A DNA stretch of 64,000 bases. Origin: Selaginella moellendorffii (lineage: Eukaryota > Streptophyta > Lycopodiopsida > Selaginellales > Selaginellaceae). How positions within the stretch are numbered: position 1 is the stretch's first letter; each line of letters opens with the position of its first letter. A program made the translations under genes and the position numbers. Positions 22,493 to 32,318 of the stretch are shown here, one piece after another. The stretch is from assembly GCF_000143415.4 (NCBI RefSeq), contig NW_003314267.1, positions 2,521,839-2,585,838 of the forward strand. The letters are read 5' to 3'. The notes beneath the pieces were generated by a model. That model had not been told where the DNA came from. It did not search any database and saw only the letters and a program-made list of their open reading frames with translations.

Positions 22493-24601
22493 ATGGCGGA
22501 TGCGGCAGTGGTCGGAATCGTCACTTTTGGGGAAGGCCGAGTTGCGTACAAGACCCTGAAGTCGGCAGAATTCAAGTGTGAAGATTTGGTGAAGCCCGAT
22601 GCTGTGACGGTAATCCCCTATCCTGGCATAGGTCCAGTAGGTTTGCGACCAGGAGGGGAGATCAAGTTCATTGGCAGGGAAGCAGTGAGGAAACTATTGG
22701 AGATGCATGAAGTGGGAGCGCCAATCTACGTGACCGGAGCCAAAGGCATTGGCAAGAGCTGCACACTGCGTGCGATAGCTGCCGCTCTCATTAACCAGAG
22801 CGAGGAGAACGAGAAGATCATCTGCATTTGGGACATGAAATGGGCGCTCTACAATCACATGGAAGCTCTGCGGAACGCGCTGTTATTTGCGTACTGTGAG
22901 GACGAGGCAGCGTGCAGGACGATTTCGCAGCTGACTTCTGTACAGGAGGTGTGTAATTTCCTTTCCGACAGGCGGCACCGCAGCGGGGAAGTTTTCTATT
23001 TCGTCATCGATCGTGCAGAGTCGCTTGATAGAGTGCGATCAAACGGCGAAGAAATGGAACACAGGAATCAAATGAAAGCACTGTTGTGTAGAGTTGTCAG
23101 GCTTGGACGTTGTTGCATATATGGTGTCTCTCCAGCTGCAACAGACATTGGTGACCGCTCCCTGCAGCAAAGCCAGTACCACATGTCGTTGGGGTTTAAA
23201 GATGTAAGTTCTGCTTGTGTTTCACAGTTTCTGTGGTTCTCTAAACTTTTGTGTATGTAGGCCTCTTATAAAGCCTTCATGGATCAGTCCGTCCTTGGCA
23301 GCCTCTGTCCCGAGTGGAAAGAAGAAGTTGATATCTACGGGGGCAACCATCCGCTCTTCCTTTCCACTCTGGACGAAGCATGCAAAAACTACGCTGCTCG
23401 TATCAATCCGCAACCGACGAAGAAAAGAAAATTGGGTGGCTTTCCGGATGCGGTGAAACCTCCAGATAATTCAGAGACCCTTGAGTGTCTCCGAGACCGA
23501 GAGGACTGGGATGCGGTTCTGCAGCTGTTCATGTGTTCAAGTTCTTTGTCAACCATTGCCAGTGACTGTGCAAGCGTGGTGCGTCGGTGCGGTTTAAGCG
23601 GAGTTTATAACTTGAGCCAAATGATGCAAGCGGATAGGAGATATGTGCTACTGGACAGCCAGCGGCACGTGAAGGACTACTGCACTCCGTATGTCAAGAG
23701 GTTGCACATCGAAGGTTTCAGGGAAGCCGAGCGAGGCAGTTTCAATGGTGGTGCATGGGTTCCATATTGCGACTATCTGCTGAGGAATCCCACGGGTATC
23801 AACTGGAACGAGATGGGCTGGCTATGTGAACATTTGTTCTCGGACGCGCTCACGCACTGTGGTGGTATGGTTGTAGACGACATCCATATCCAAGGCAACA
23901 TCAGAGTCTTGCCATTTTCTTCTCCTCCGAACTATGCAGCTTGGATTGGCGACATTCAGAACAAGGTGGTGGATGGAATTTTCTTCCTTCCATTCCAGTG
24001 GAACTTGCATGCTATTGACGGGGCTCTTGGGTTCAGGGATTCACAAGGCAGGCTGCATTTCTTTGCTCTACAGGCTACAACGAATGACAAATCCCACAGG
24101 CGCAGTGTTGGGGAGTTCATGAATCTTGGAGTGGTGGAGAAATGGATAGCTTTTGAGGAGAAGTCATCGGCATGGGAGCCCAAGGACGACTGGACGTTGC
24201 ATTTTACATTTGTCTGCTTGAACCAGTCCGCCCCAGTCTCCGTGGATCCAGTGATTAAGCGTCTTCCAAGTGGGAAATACTACGGCATGGCTGGACACAC
24301 AGTTCATACAGTCACGTTTCAGGATGCTTTTCGCCACACCTTCCAAGACAGCCTCGGGGAAAAGCTCGAGCAACTCACAAGGATGCGAGAGCCTTTGGCA
24401 CTCGCCACAGGAGGAGCAGTAGCAACCACTGTATCAGTTCCTAAGTCACTCTTGGAGGAAATCCTTGACTATTCAACAAGGGAGAAGTTGGAGACAATTG
24501 CGAAGGATTACGGGATGGATCCAGCGGTTCACAAAAAATTGAAGAAGGCTGAATTCATTGAAATACTTGCACCCTTTCTACATGACAAGGTTAAAATATG
24601 A
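22493..24601 (+). CDS. Crinkler/RHS-like protein: P-loop NTPase plus PD-(D/E)XK-like domain
   Basis: Exons 22493-23203 and 23261-24601 give 683 residues. Walker A is GAKGIGKS at residues 82-89; a Walker B-like strand EVFYFVIDRAESLD sits near 166-179. About residues 480-515 carry HAIDGALGFRDSQGRLHFF followed by ALQAT, which has the D...Q-x-T spacing of the restriction-endonuclease-like domain in Crinkler (CRN) and retrotransposon-hot-spot (RHS) proteins. The C-terminal 45 residues (LLEEILDYSTREKLETIAKD and on) look like a small SAP/HeH-type helical DNA-binding module. The NTPase-plus-nuclease layout is known in oomycete effectors and trypanosome RHS proteins; its role in a plant is unknown, and I claim only architecture. 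The first in-frame ATG is 22493. Two decayed relatives lie at about 30300-30980 and 34990-35560. Confidence 0.65.
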
Positions 24602-24607
24602 TAACAT

Positions 24608-25320
24608 GTACCAGCCGTACATCATTTAGTACGAAAGTAACAATCAACACAATCGACCATGTCAGACGGAAGTAACAGGCAAAGATCATCGAGGCATTGG
24701 CCTTGAGTCGTATGGCCAAGAAGTGATTGTTCACGTCTCGGCAGAGGAGCTGTGCATCTGGTAGAGTAGTGTCCCTCGAGTATATTACCACACCCAGAGC
24801 CCCTCCCTTGCGGATCCTCTTCCTTGTGCCACGTAACCTTGGTATTGTGGCAGTCCATGGTGATCCGTTTCCCATGTTTCTGCTATACATATCACGTCGT
24901 GCATCTGATACATAAAAAAACCGAGACCGGAGTGAGTCGGGAATTCTGTTGCATTCCAGAACAAGATGCTTAGACGCGGTCGTTCCATGCTAGCAGTGAG
25001 CCCTGGAGAGTCCATTATGGTGTCCCATAATCATTGAGCGAGAGATGGGACAGAATTTTAAGTGATTTCTGATAGAACAAAGAACAAGGAGAAAGTCCAC
25101 AAATGCAACACGCTCTAACTCTAAGCATCTTGTTCCATGTTTTCGCCGCCTAGCGCCTATTGGGACCTTCCTTGCTGCTTGAGAGTTGTGTCGTGGCGTT
25201 TTTGGTGCCTCGCGAGATGGTGGCGGCCCTGATTGGTCATCTCCCTCGTCGGTGTAGTCTAGAGATGGGTGGTCGAGCAGATTGTAAGATGGGCAGGCTG
25301 GTTGGATTGTAAACACAATC
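24608..25320 (-). mobile_element. LINE-like fragment with endonuclease/exonuclease/phosphatase domain
   Basis: On the minus strand 25015 down to about 24610 codes LSILFWNATEF, then HDVICIAETWETDHHGLPQY, then GYVAQGRGSAREG and, after a frame change, an RDTTLPDAQLLCRDVN stretch. The WN...D-hhhh-AETW pattern is that of the apurinic-type endonuclease domain at the N-terminus of LINE pol proteins. Upstream (25320-25015) a short open stretch may be the preceding part of the same element. There is no reverse transcriptase, and at least one frameshift, so it is a dead piece. It ends next to the stop codon of the Crinkler/RHS-like gene. Confidence 0.6.
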
Positions 25321-25452
25321 TAATTTCTACAAGGACTGCATACCTTCTTCATAAATTTGGATGAAAGATCTTTATAATATTAAATACCAGGAAATTTTTA
25401 TTTAAAAAGAAAAACAGAACCAATGCTTATGGAATCCAATGCTCCCTTATGA

Positions 25453-26660
25453 TCACAGCTCTTTCTGTCCCATCACCACAGCATACTTGAAAATGCCATT
25501 CTTGAATCCTTTGTCCATGTAGAAGAAGTGATAAGCCAATGACAGACTTGTCCGCATATGCGCCCACCCTGGAAAGCAAGAAATAAAAACAAGAAACCAA
25601 AGTTGCGTAACAAGATCTTTATGTACCTGATGTCAGGAGCTTGAATGCACCTCCCAATGTAAAGAGCTGGCCCGTGAGCATTCCCCAGAATGGAAGCATG
25701 TGTCGAGTCCAATCTTCCACCTTTACTTCCTACAGATAAGATAATACATAAGATCAGCCATAGAGTCGAAAAACATTGAAGAAACCGAACTCTTACTTGC
25801 AAGCCCGCATTGCGTGCTAATGTTTCGTACTCAGAAGTGGCGCACCAGGGTGGAAAGAAGTAAGCAGCACAGATCTTATCCAAGAGCGCCTGCAGCCATA
25901 TGTTATGACAATCTTTTTAAGAGATCAAGAAATATCTAGGAACTTGGCTTACTTGCTCATGCTTCTTGAGTGAAGTTTCTCCAGGCTTCAGTTCTCTGTG
26001 GCACCAGCTCACAAGCACCACCCGACCTCCGGGCTTGGTCACGCGTGCCATCTCTTGCATAAGCTGCAATCGCGTGCGGGAATTTAAACAAACTCAGATG
26101 AAAAGATTATGAATTCTTCTACCTTGAGTTTGTCCTCAATGTGCACTGCGCATTCCATGCACCAGACGAGATCAAACTGGCCGTCTTCGAACGGTTGATT
26201 CAGTGCATTTGCTACTTGGAATGTCACCTGTTCTCAAGTGTTAGAAACCGCCCCAAACAACCGAGTGGAATCTACCTTGTCTGAAACTCCTTCCTCCCTC
26301 GCGATGGCTTTGGCTCTGGCGATCTCGTAATCGCTCAGTGCTATTCCTTTCACATTTGCCGAGTACTTCTTGAACAGATATCGAGAAGTTCCCCCAAAAC
26401 CGCAGCCCACGTCCAGTATGTCTCGAGGACGGCTTTGCTCATCATCTAGGAGATTGTAATAGAATAGAGAGGGATACCATGACCAAAAGCTTACTTGGTA
26501 CTCCGGCCCAAGAGAGGACCTCCTCGATCATTCGGACTTGTGCCACTCGAAAGTCCCCAGGCTTGCCCGCCTCAAAGTAGCCCGAGTGCATATGCTCGCC
26601 CCACACAGCCTCATACACCACGCATCCCTCGTCATAAAACTCTTCGATCTCGCCGGCCAT
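25453..26660 (-). CDS. Gamma-tocopherol methyltransferase-like SAM-dependent methyltransferase
   Basis: Seven exons (26660-26495, 26445-26276, 26227-26123, 26063-25953, 25889-25797, 25729-25627, 25568-25453) give 287 residues in frame. Near the N-terminus is FYDEGCVVYEAVWGEHMHSG, typical of tocopherol-methyltransferase-like enzymes. SAM motif I is ILDVGCGFGGTSRYL; motif II region is DGQFDLVWCMECAVHIEDK; the post-motif block is MARVTKPGGRVVLVSWCHRE. The C-terminal half has the family's VEDWTRHMLPFW region. Length equals the catalytic core without a chloroplast transit peptide, so the protein is likely cytosolic and may be one of the TMT-like enzymes that methylate other substrates (such as indole alkaloid nitrogen in seed plants) and not true VTE4; the substrate cannot be told. 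A decayed copy lies 120 bp upstream. Confidence 0.9.
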
Positions 26661-26781
26661 TGCAGGAACAGAGACGCTGGCGCTTACTGAACACCCGCTG
26701 CTCAGCTAGGACTTAAAATTCCTTCTTACTGAGAAATCATGAATATTATTGATGATTAAAGTGATCGAAGGAGGCAAGTCT

Positions 26782-27450
26782 CCTGCTGCCATGACCACAG
26801 CATACTTGAAAACGCCAGTCTTGAATCCTTTGTCCATGTACGAGAAGTGATATACCAAGGATATACTTGTACGAAGATGTGTCTATCTTGTTTACTTTTG
26901 CAAAAGTTTTCTCATGTCAAAATCTTCAACGCGCCTCCCAAGGTAAAGATTTCTGCAGTGAGAAGACCCAAAACAGAAGTATATAATGTGTCCAATCTTC
27001 CATTTATACCTCCTGGCACACAGTAAATTCTGAGATTACAGCACAAATTTGCATCGATTGCTATAATTTTGTATTTAAATGTCTGGCAAGAAGATATGCT
27101 ATCCTGATTCACTCTCTCTTCGCTTACCTGGCAGTGACGTGGCAGCGCTTTCATTTTGTTACTTGCACTTAGCAAAATCTTAATCAGCGCTCGCCCTAAA
27201 TGTTTTAGTGGCCAAATTTCATGAGATGTTCCTCCAAATCCACATTGGCCGGCTTTGCTCGTCGTCTAGATTCACACACATTGTAAAAGGGTGTGTCTCG
27301 GAGCGATCGAAATGCTTACCCGGTCCTCCTGCCCAGCTCCTCGAGCATTCGGATTTATGCCGCTGGAAAGTAGCGAGTGTTGCCAGCATCGAAGTAACCC
27401 GAATGCATATGCTCACCACATAGTTCATACACCACACATCCTTCATAAGC
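26782..27450 (-). pseudogene. Decayed tandem copy of the methyltransferase gene
   Basis: Same orientation and exon order as 25453-26660. Matches are visible to the last exon (26782-26890, CTTGAATCCTTTGTCCATGTA), exon 6 (26931-27012), part of exon 2 (about 27205-27268, CGGCTTTGCTCGTCGTCTAG) and exon 1 (27320-27446, CCCGAATGCATATGCTCACC). Exons 3-5 are missing and exon 2 has an internal loss covering the SAM-binding glycines. It cannot encode an enzyme. Confidence 0.82.
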
Positions 27451-27489
27451 TCCTGAGTCTCCACAGCCAAAATATACCTAGGTAGTAAA

Positions 27490-28131
27490 AGAAACTTGCG
27501 TTGTTTAGAAATTCCCCAATGTTCTTGTTGGAGGTTCGTTTGCGTGGCTCCACTTCGTTGTAGTTCTCCCTGAAGTTCCAGACGCGTTTGACTGCGGTGG
27601 ACACATCTTCGTCGTTTGGAACGTTGAGGTTAGATAGTTTCATGGGGAAGAGGTTCCGCGAGTGGAGCTTGTATAGTTGCCACTCCGCACGTTACTCTCC
27701 GCCATTATCTCGCGAGTGGTGTCCGCATCCACCAGTTCCGTATCACCATCTTTGGATTGGGTGGACTCTTGGAGGCGAATTGGGAAGAAGTCTGCTTTGG
27801 TGCCATCCTTTAACTTTTCTCGACCCTTGTGAAACGAGCAGGTCACTTTCGTACCAGAAGCACACCAGAAATGTCCTGCCAGATGAATCTGGAATTTTTT
27901 GCAGTGAAATTGGGTGATTAGGAATTTGGCAAAGTCCTCTGAATCGATGTTTCCTGGGACGTCCACTTTGAGCAATAGTGCTCCCGGGTTCCTCCGGGGG
28001 AATGAATGAGTAGATCTGGGAAGCCTTGGAAGGCTCTACCTTGCAGCGGGACAGATCTAGGGGGACACGGCTGCTTCCAAAGGTTTTGCACCATTCTTCT
28101 CCAGTCATCGTGCTGGCAGCTTGTGCGAGCC
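27490..28131 (-). pseudogene. Unrecognised broken coding remnant
   Basis: On the minus strand a coding-like stretch starts near 28110 (MTGEEWCKTFGSS), shifts frame near 27980 (into LLLKVDVPGNIDSEDFAKF) and runs to a stop near 27643. Further similar-looking coding follows (LNVPNDEDVSTAVKRVWNF). Composition and frame use look protein-like, with at least one frameshift and one stop. I do not recognise the family; it could be the ORF1/gag of a retroelement, or a dead cellular gene. Confidence 0.4.
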
Positions 28132-28555
28132 AATTGGAGATCGTCATCACTGCCTCCTATCGACTCACCTTGGCCTTGTCGTCAGAACCTTGGTCGTGCA
28201 TGGTTGGCTGTGGAGGCGAGCGGAAATGGTGGTGTCGGCGTGGCGGCGGTGAACGCGAGGGAGTGGTGGCTCCTGGTATCAGCACGTCGTGAAGCAGTAT
28301 CAGTGGGGTGCCTCAGCCGATAGGGCAGGGATAGCCTCCCGTCCAGGCATCTCTTGGACGGGAGCGGGACGACGACACAGCAGAGTGAGGATGCCCTGGA
28401 TACTGATGATACTGTGAATTGCTGCGGGAATATTGTCTGGGATGAAAGAATGAGAGAAAGAGTCAACTCAGTCAATGAAAGTCAATAATACTTCTATTGA
28501 CATATCGACATGAGTTAAATTCATAAATTCAGCTATCCGGCTAATATCATGGATT
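28132..28555. other. Intergenic region upstream of PPR gene
   Basis: No gene recognised. Part may extend the broken coding remnant on the minus strand; the right end must hold the leader and promoter of the PPR gene at 28556. Confidence 0.4.
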
Positions 28556-30253
28556 ATGAGAAGGCTACCTCAAAGTTTGGATGGATCTGTGAGGCAGCTG
28601 CTGGAGCTCCAAGATCAACCACAGACTTGCTCGATCTACAGCTCCATCCTGCGGCAATGCATCGATTCACGGGCACCGCTGGGTGTCGGCAGGGTTGTGC
28701 ACGATCACATCGCCAGCCACGGGCTGGATCGGGGATGCTTTCTCGGGAATTTGCTGCTCCAGATGTATGCGGCTTGTGGTGGATCTGGCGCGGACGCCGA
28801 GTCAGTGCTGGCGAGACTTCTCGAGCCGGGTGTTTTCTCGTGGAACATGGTCATGGCAGCATATGCCAACAAGGGGCAACTGCAAGAGGCTCGGCGGATC
28901 TTTGAGCTCTCGCGGAGGAAGAATGTGGTGTCATGGACGATCGTCATGGCGGCGTTCTCTCAGAGTGGTCGGATCCGTGAGGCTGGGACGATGTTCCAGG
29001 CGATGCCGCAGCACAATCTCGTCTCCCGGACGGCGATGATCCGAGCTCTTGGCCAGAGAGGGGATTTTCGATCGGCTCGGAGACTGTTTGAGACGATGGA
29101 GGAGAGGAACTTGGTGTCCTGGAACACTGTAGTGGTGATCTACGCTCAGGTGGCGATGGTGGATGCTGCGATGGCCGTGCTAAGAAGAGCTCCCGGGTGG
29201 GATCTTATCTCCTGGACAACCATGCTCGCAGCCTTTGCCCAACGAGGAGATCTTTGTAAGGCGAGAGAGATCTTTCATTGGATGAAGCACCGGAGTGAGG
29301 CTCCCTGGAATGCGATGATCCAGGCGTACGCCGAGGCTGGCGAGATCGATCGCGCGAGTGAGATGTTTGAGGGGATTCCCATGCGAGACATCATCACCTC
29401 GACGACGATGGTGGACGCGTATGCTCAGCTCGGGGATCTTGCTGTTGCGCGAGCGATCTTCGACGAGATGCCCGAGAGGAATTCGGTGACTTGGTCGGTG
29501 TTGATCTCGGCCTACGGCAAGAACAACGGGAGAGAGTCGCTTCGTCTGTTCCTCCGGATGGATCTCGAGGGGTTTCGAGCCGAGGAGATGACCTACGTCG
29601 CGGTCCTGGATGCGTGCTCGAGCGCGGCCGCGGTTGCCGAGGGCAGGATCATCCACGAGAGCGTTTTGGATCGGGGGCTGAGCAGGGACTTGCGAATCGG
29701 GAGCGCTCTCGTCGATTTCTACGGCAAGTGTGGCCAGCTCGAGACCGCTCGGTTGATCTTCTCGGAGCTCCCGATCCAGGACGTGATACTCTGGACAGCG
29801 CTGATCACGTCGTATGCTCACAATGGCCATCTCCCGGAAGCTCTGGCGATCTTCCGCGAGATGCTGCTCGCCGGGATCCTCCCCGACTGCGTGACGATCG
29901 TGAGTGTTCTCTCGGCTTGCAGCCATGGCGGAGTGGAAGGCGATGGATGGATTCACGTCGTGCGAATGGCTTGGGACTACGATCTGGAGCTTTCGCTGGC
30001 TCACTACCTTTGCGTGATGGATCTTCTGGGACGATCGGGGAAGCTCGAGCTGCTGGAGGATCTGGTGACAAGCATGCCTTTCGAGCCGGATGTTGTGGCA
30101 TGGACGACTTTGCTCAGCGCTTGCAAGGAGATTGGAGACGAGAGACGCGCTGCTCGAGCTGCTCGAAAGCTCCGGGAGATGGATTCCAACGCCATGGCTC
30201 CGTATGCTCTGCTCTCCAACATGCACGCTGGTGTGGCGAACGCGGAGGATTGA
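28556..30253 (+). CDS. PPR protein with a long run of 31-residue S-type motifs, truncated E end
   Basis: A single exon of 565 residues. After a first L/S unit (residues 25-75) come about eight units of 31 residues with the S-type pattern (VVSWTIVMAAFSQSGRIREA, VSWNTVVVIYAQVAMVDAA and so on). A P-L-S triplet follows (MTYVAVLDACSSAAAVAEGR, SALVDFYGKCGQLETAR), then the E1 motif (DVVAWTTLLSACKEIGDERR). The frame stops a few residues after ALLSNMHAG, so E2 and DYW domains are absent. PLS-class PPR proteins bind single-stranded RNA in mitochondria or plastids, one base per motif, and guide C-to-U editing; without a DYW domain this one would need a partner. No clear targeting peptide was seen. An overlapping ATG at 28549 is in another frame. 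Confidence 0.88.
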   Translation: MRRLPQSLDGSVRQLLELQDQPQTCSIYSSILRQCIDSRAPLGVGRVVHDHIASHGLDRGCFLGNLLLQMYAACGGSGADAESVLARLLEPGVFSWNMVMAAYANKGQLQEARRIFELSRRKNVVSWTIVMAAFSQSGRIREAGTMFQAMPQHNLVSRTAMIRALGQRGDFRSARRLFETMEERNLVSWNTVVVIYAQVAMVDAAMAVLRRAPGWDLISWTTMLAAFAQRGDLCKAREIFHWMKHRSEAPWNAMIQAYAEAGEIDRASEMFEGIPMRDIITSTTMVDAYAQLGDLAVARAIFDEMPERNSVTWSVLISAYGKNNGRESLRLFLRMDLEGFRAEEMTYVAVLDACSSAAAVAEGRIIHESVLDRGLSRDLRIGSALVDFYGKCGQLETARLIFSELPIQDVILWTALITSYAHNGHLPEALAIFREMLLAGILPDCVTIVSVLSACSHGGVEGDGWIHVVRMAWDYDLELSLAHYLCVMDLLGRSGKLELLEDLVTSMPFEPDVVAWTTLLSACKEIGDERRAARAARKLREMDSNAMAPYALLSNMHAGVANAED

Positions 30254-30299
30254 TCGACCAAAGTTTTCTCGTTTGCTCGAAGCTACTCTTCAAACTATG

Positions 30300-30980
30300 C
30301 TTTCCAGCATGGATCCACGAGAGCGGCGACGGAGGGGCGGTCTTCGCAGAAGCGTAGAAACCTCACGACTTTTGCTCCGTTCTTGCTCTTGAAAACTTGC
30401 TTTGCGATGTAGTCGGATCCAATCTTCAAGCTTACACCCGGATTCCTGGACTAGCTTGAGGTGTTTGATCTCGTCCGCGAATACATCGCAACATACAGCA
30501 GAATCCGCCACCTCCGCCACTGCAGCTCGGACATGAGGCTTCAAATCTTTCACGCACGGCTTGACAACGAGGCCTGGCAAGCCACCACAGACTTTGAATC
30601 GAGCTCTCCTGTTCAATCCAAAACCCAGACCTCGGTTGCACTGCTCCAGTTCGTCCAGAGACCAAGCTTCCAAATGGCAGATTATACCAGTGTCCTTCGC
30701 GAAGCTATAGTACGCGTCTCGGTATGGAGGCGCCAGCTGAAGACTCCTGGGCTGCTTTCTCGATGATCCATCAGCCAGACTGTTCCCAGCTCGGGAAGCC
30801 GTAGCAATTGGCAATCCAAACTAGAGGGAGAAATCGAGATTACGAACGTCCATGGTGTCGCAAGAATAAGGTGGTCTACAGGATCAAGAGAGAACTGGTT
30901 CTACTACTTCGATGAAATCCTCCAGGAGCTTCGTCGATTTCTTTCTAAGATCCCGACCTTAGCAGGAAATGTCCAAATTC
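30300..30980 (-). pseudogene. Crinkler/RHS-like NTPase remnant 1
   Basis: On the minus strand 30814-30300 codes LEAWSLDELEQCNRGLGFG followed by RARFKVCGGLPGLVV. This resembles the W-x-x-x-E-L ... ERF-x-x-GG-h-P-R segment that closes the NTPase domain of Crinkler and RHS proteins. The region between about 30830 and 30980 holds scrambled pieces of the upstream part, including a stretch in inverted order (LLEDF coding joined to the antisense of the NWFYYFD block). No P-loop remains. Its closest relative in the window is 34990-35560. Confidence 0.55.
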
Positions 30981-31075
30981 TTAACTACCAAATTTGAACA
31001 AAGTCCATATATGGCTCAGAAGCTGTGTCTATAAAAATTTAAGGTGTAAAATCCTTACCTAGGGATTAAGTAAGC

Positions 31076-32173
31076 ATGGCCGCGATGAGTTTCCTCGATA
31101 TGCACACGTCGCCTATGCAGATTATCATTGATTTGCTAGAGGTTTTAGCTATGAGATTAACTCACAGGATGCGGGTTGCTCTGGTTTGGTATGGGAAAAA
31201 AACGGGGAAGACTACCGATGAGATTTGGAGTGGTCTTAGGATGCAAACCGCACTCGAATTGCCGGCTGACAGCCAAGATTGGGATCTCATAACATATGAG
31301 CGTATCCTCACCAAGATTGGCAGTGATCCAGCTATGGGGAAGACTTTTATTTATGATCCTCTCGAAAGCAACAGGGATTGTTTGGCCCCTCGCCTGGAAG
31401 ATCAGCCCAAAGTTGACGCATCTGATGAAGCTAGTTTTGTGGTTGTTGGTTCGACGGAGCCGCCCACTGTTGATTACCTGTGTTGTTTATCGGTGTATGA
31501 GAAGGCGAGGGATGCTTTTCTTTCGGCCAGGCTTGGGAGCTACAACTGGTTCATGGCGTTTATGGCGATGGCGGAAGCGGGTGTTCTCCTGGAGCACTTT
31601 AAGAATGCCCAGGATTCTTACGGATATAGCATCTCCAAGCTGCGGCGTGCAATGCTCTGGGAACTCAGTGAGGATGACGACGACGACGATGACGACAATA
31701 AACATCTGCTGTCTGGTTTCCTCAACAAGAACTTTGGCTGGGAGATGGAGATGTGTGATCATGGAATAGAAGATGAGCTGCCGTTCAAGCCAAGGTCTAG
31801 GGCTACCGCGGGTCCTTGTTGGAATTACAAGATGATGACTTGGGAACCACGGATTGCATCACCACAAGCTGACGACGACTTGCCACGTCCAATCGTTCTG
31901 CCGTATGTTCACCTTTGTTACAATGCAGTGGAGAGTGTTCTTGATCAACGAGAAGAATACATGCAAATGTTCTCCATTCCATTTGGGAAGATGGTGGTTG
32001 ACCTGAGCGGGGCTTGGATGCTGAAAACGTTGGACTTTCTGCAGGAGGATATGGAGAAGAAGCACGAGGAGCACAGGGAATCTTTAGAAAATATGGAGGA
32101 GTGGGTCATGTTTGATGATTATGATCGAGATCACATAAAAACTCTCCGTTCAAGGTTTAACAAAGGAGTTTAA
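31076..32173 (+). CDS. Uncharacterised 365-residue protein, intact member of a family
   Basis: One uninterrupted frame from ATGGCCGCGATG at 31076. I do not recognise the family. Visible features: a helical N-terminal part (MQIIIDLLEVLAMRLTHRM), a Trp/Tyr-containing block VALVWYGKKTGKTTDEIW, a middle part with SYNWFMAFMAMAEAGVLLEH, a run of eight Asp near residues 201-209, a conserved-looking IPFGKMVVDLSGAWMLKTL and an acidic/basic coiled tail. It has no signal peptide, clear membrane span or catalytic motif. The damaged copy at 5647-6776 keeps the same blocks, which suggests that the start and frame are right. It lies between a Crinkler/RHS-like remnant and a PPR gene. Function unknown; probably lineage-specific. 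Confidence 0.7.
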   Translation: MAAMSFLDMHTSPMQIIIDLLEVLAMRLTHRMRVALVWYGKKTGKTTDEIWSGLRMQTALELPADSQDWDLITYERILTKIGSDPAMGKTFIYDPLESNRDCLAPRLEDQPKVDASDEASFVVVGSTEPPTVDYLCCLSVYEKARDAFLSARLGSYNWFMAFMAMAEAGVLLEHFKNAQDSYGYSISKLRRAMLWELSEDDDDDDDDNKHLLSGFLNKNFGWEMEMCDHGIEDELPFKPRSRATAGPCWNYKMMTWEPRIASPQADDDLPRPIVLPYVHLCYNAVESVLDQREEYMQMFSIPFGKMVVDLSGAWMLKTLDFLQEDMEKKHEEHRESLENMEEWVMFDDYDRDHIKTLRSRFNKGV

Positions 32174-32318
32174 TACACTGTTTTATTTTACTTTAAGTTT
32201 AATATATACTCATAAATAGGACTACGTAGATTTGTGTGAAGGCTCTGTATAAAATGGCAAAAAATGCGCAAAGCAGTTCTAATTAAATACCTTCTCAAAT
32301 CCCTTTTAGGGCAATGTC

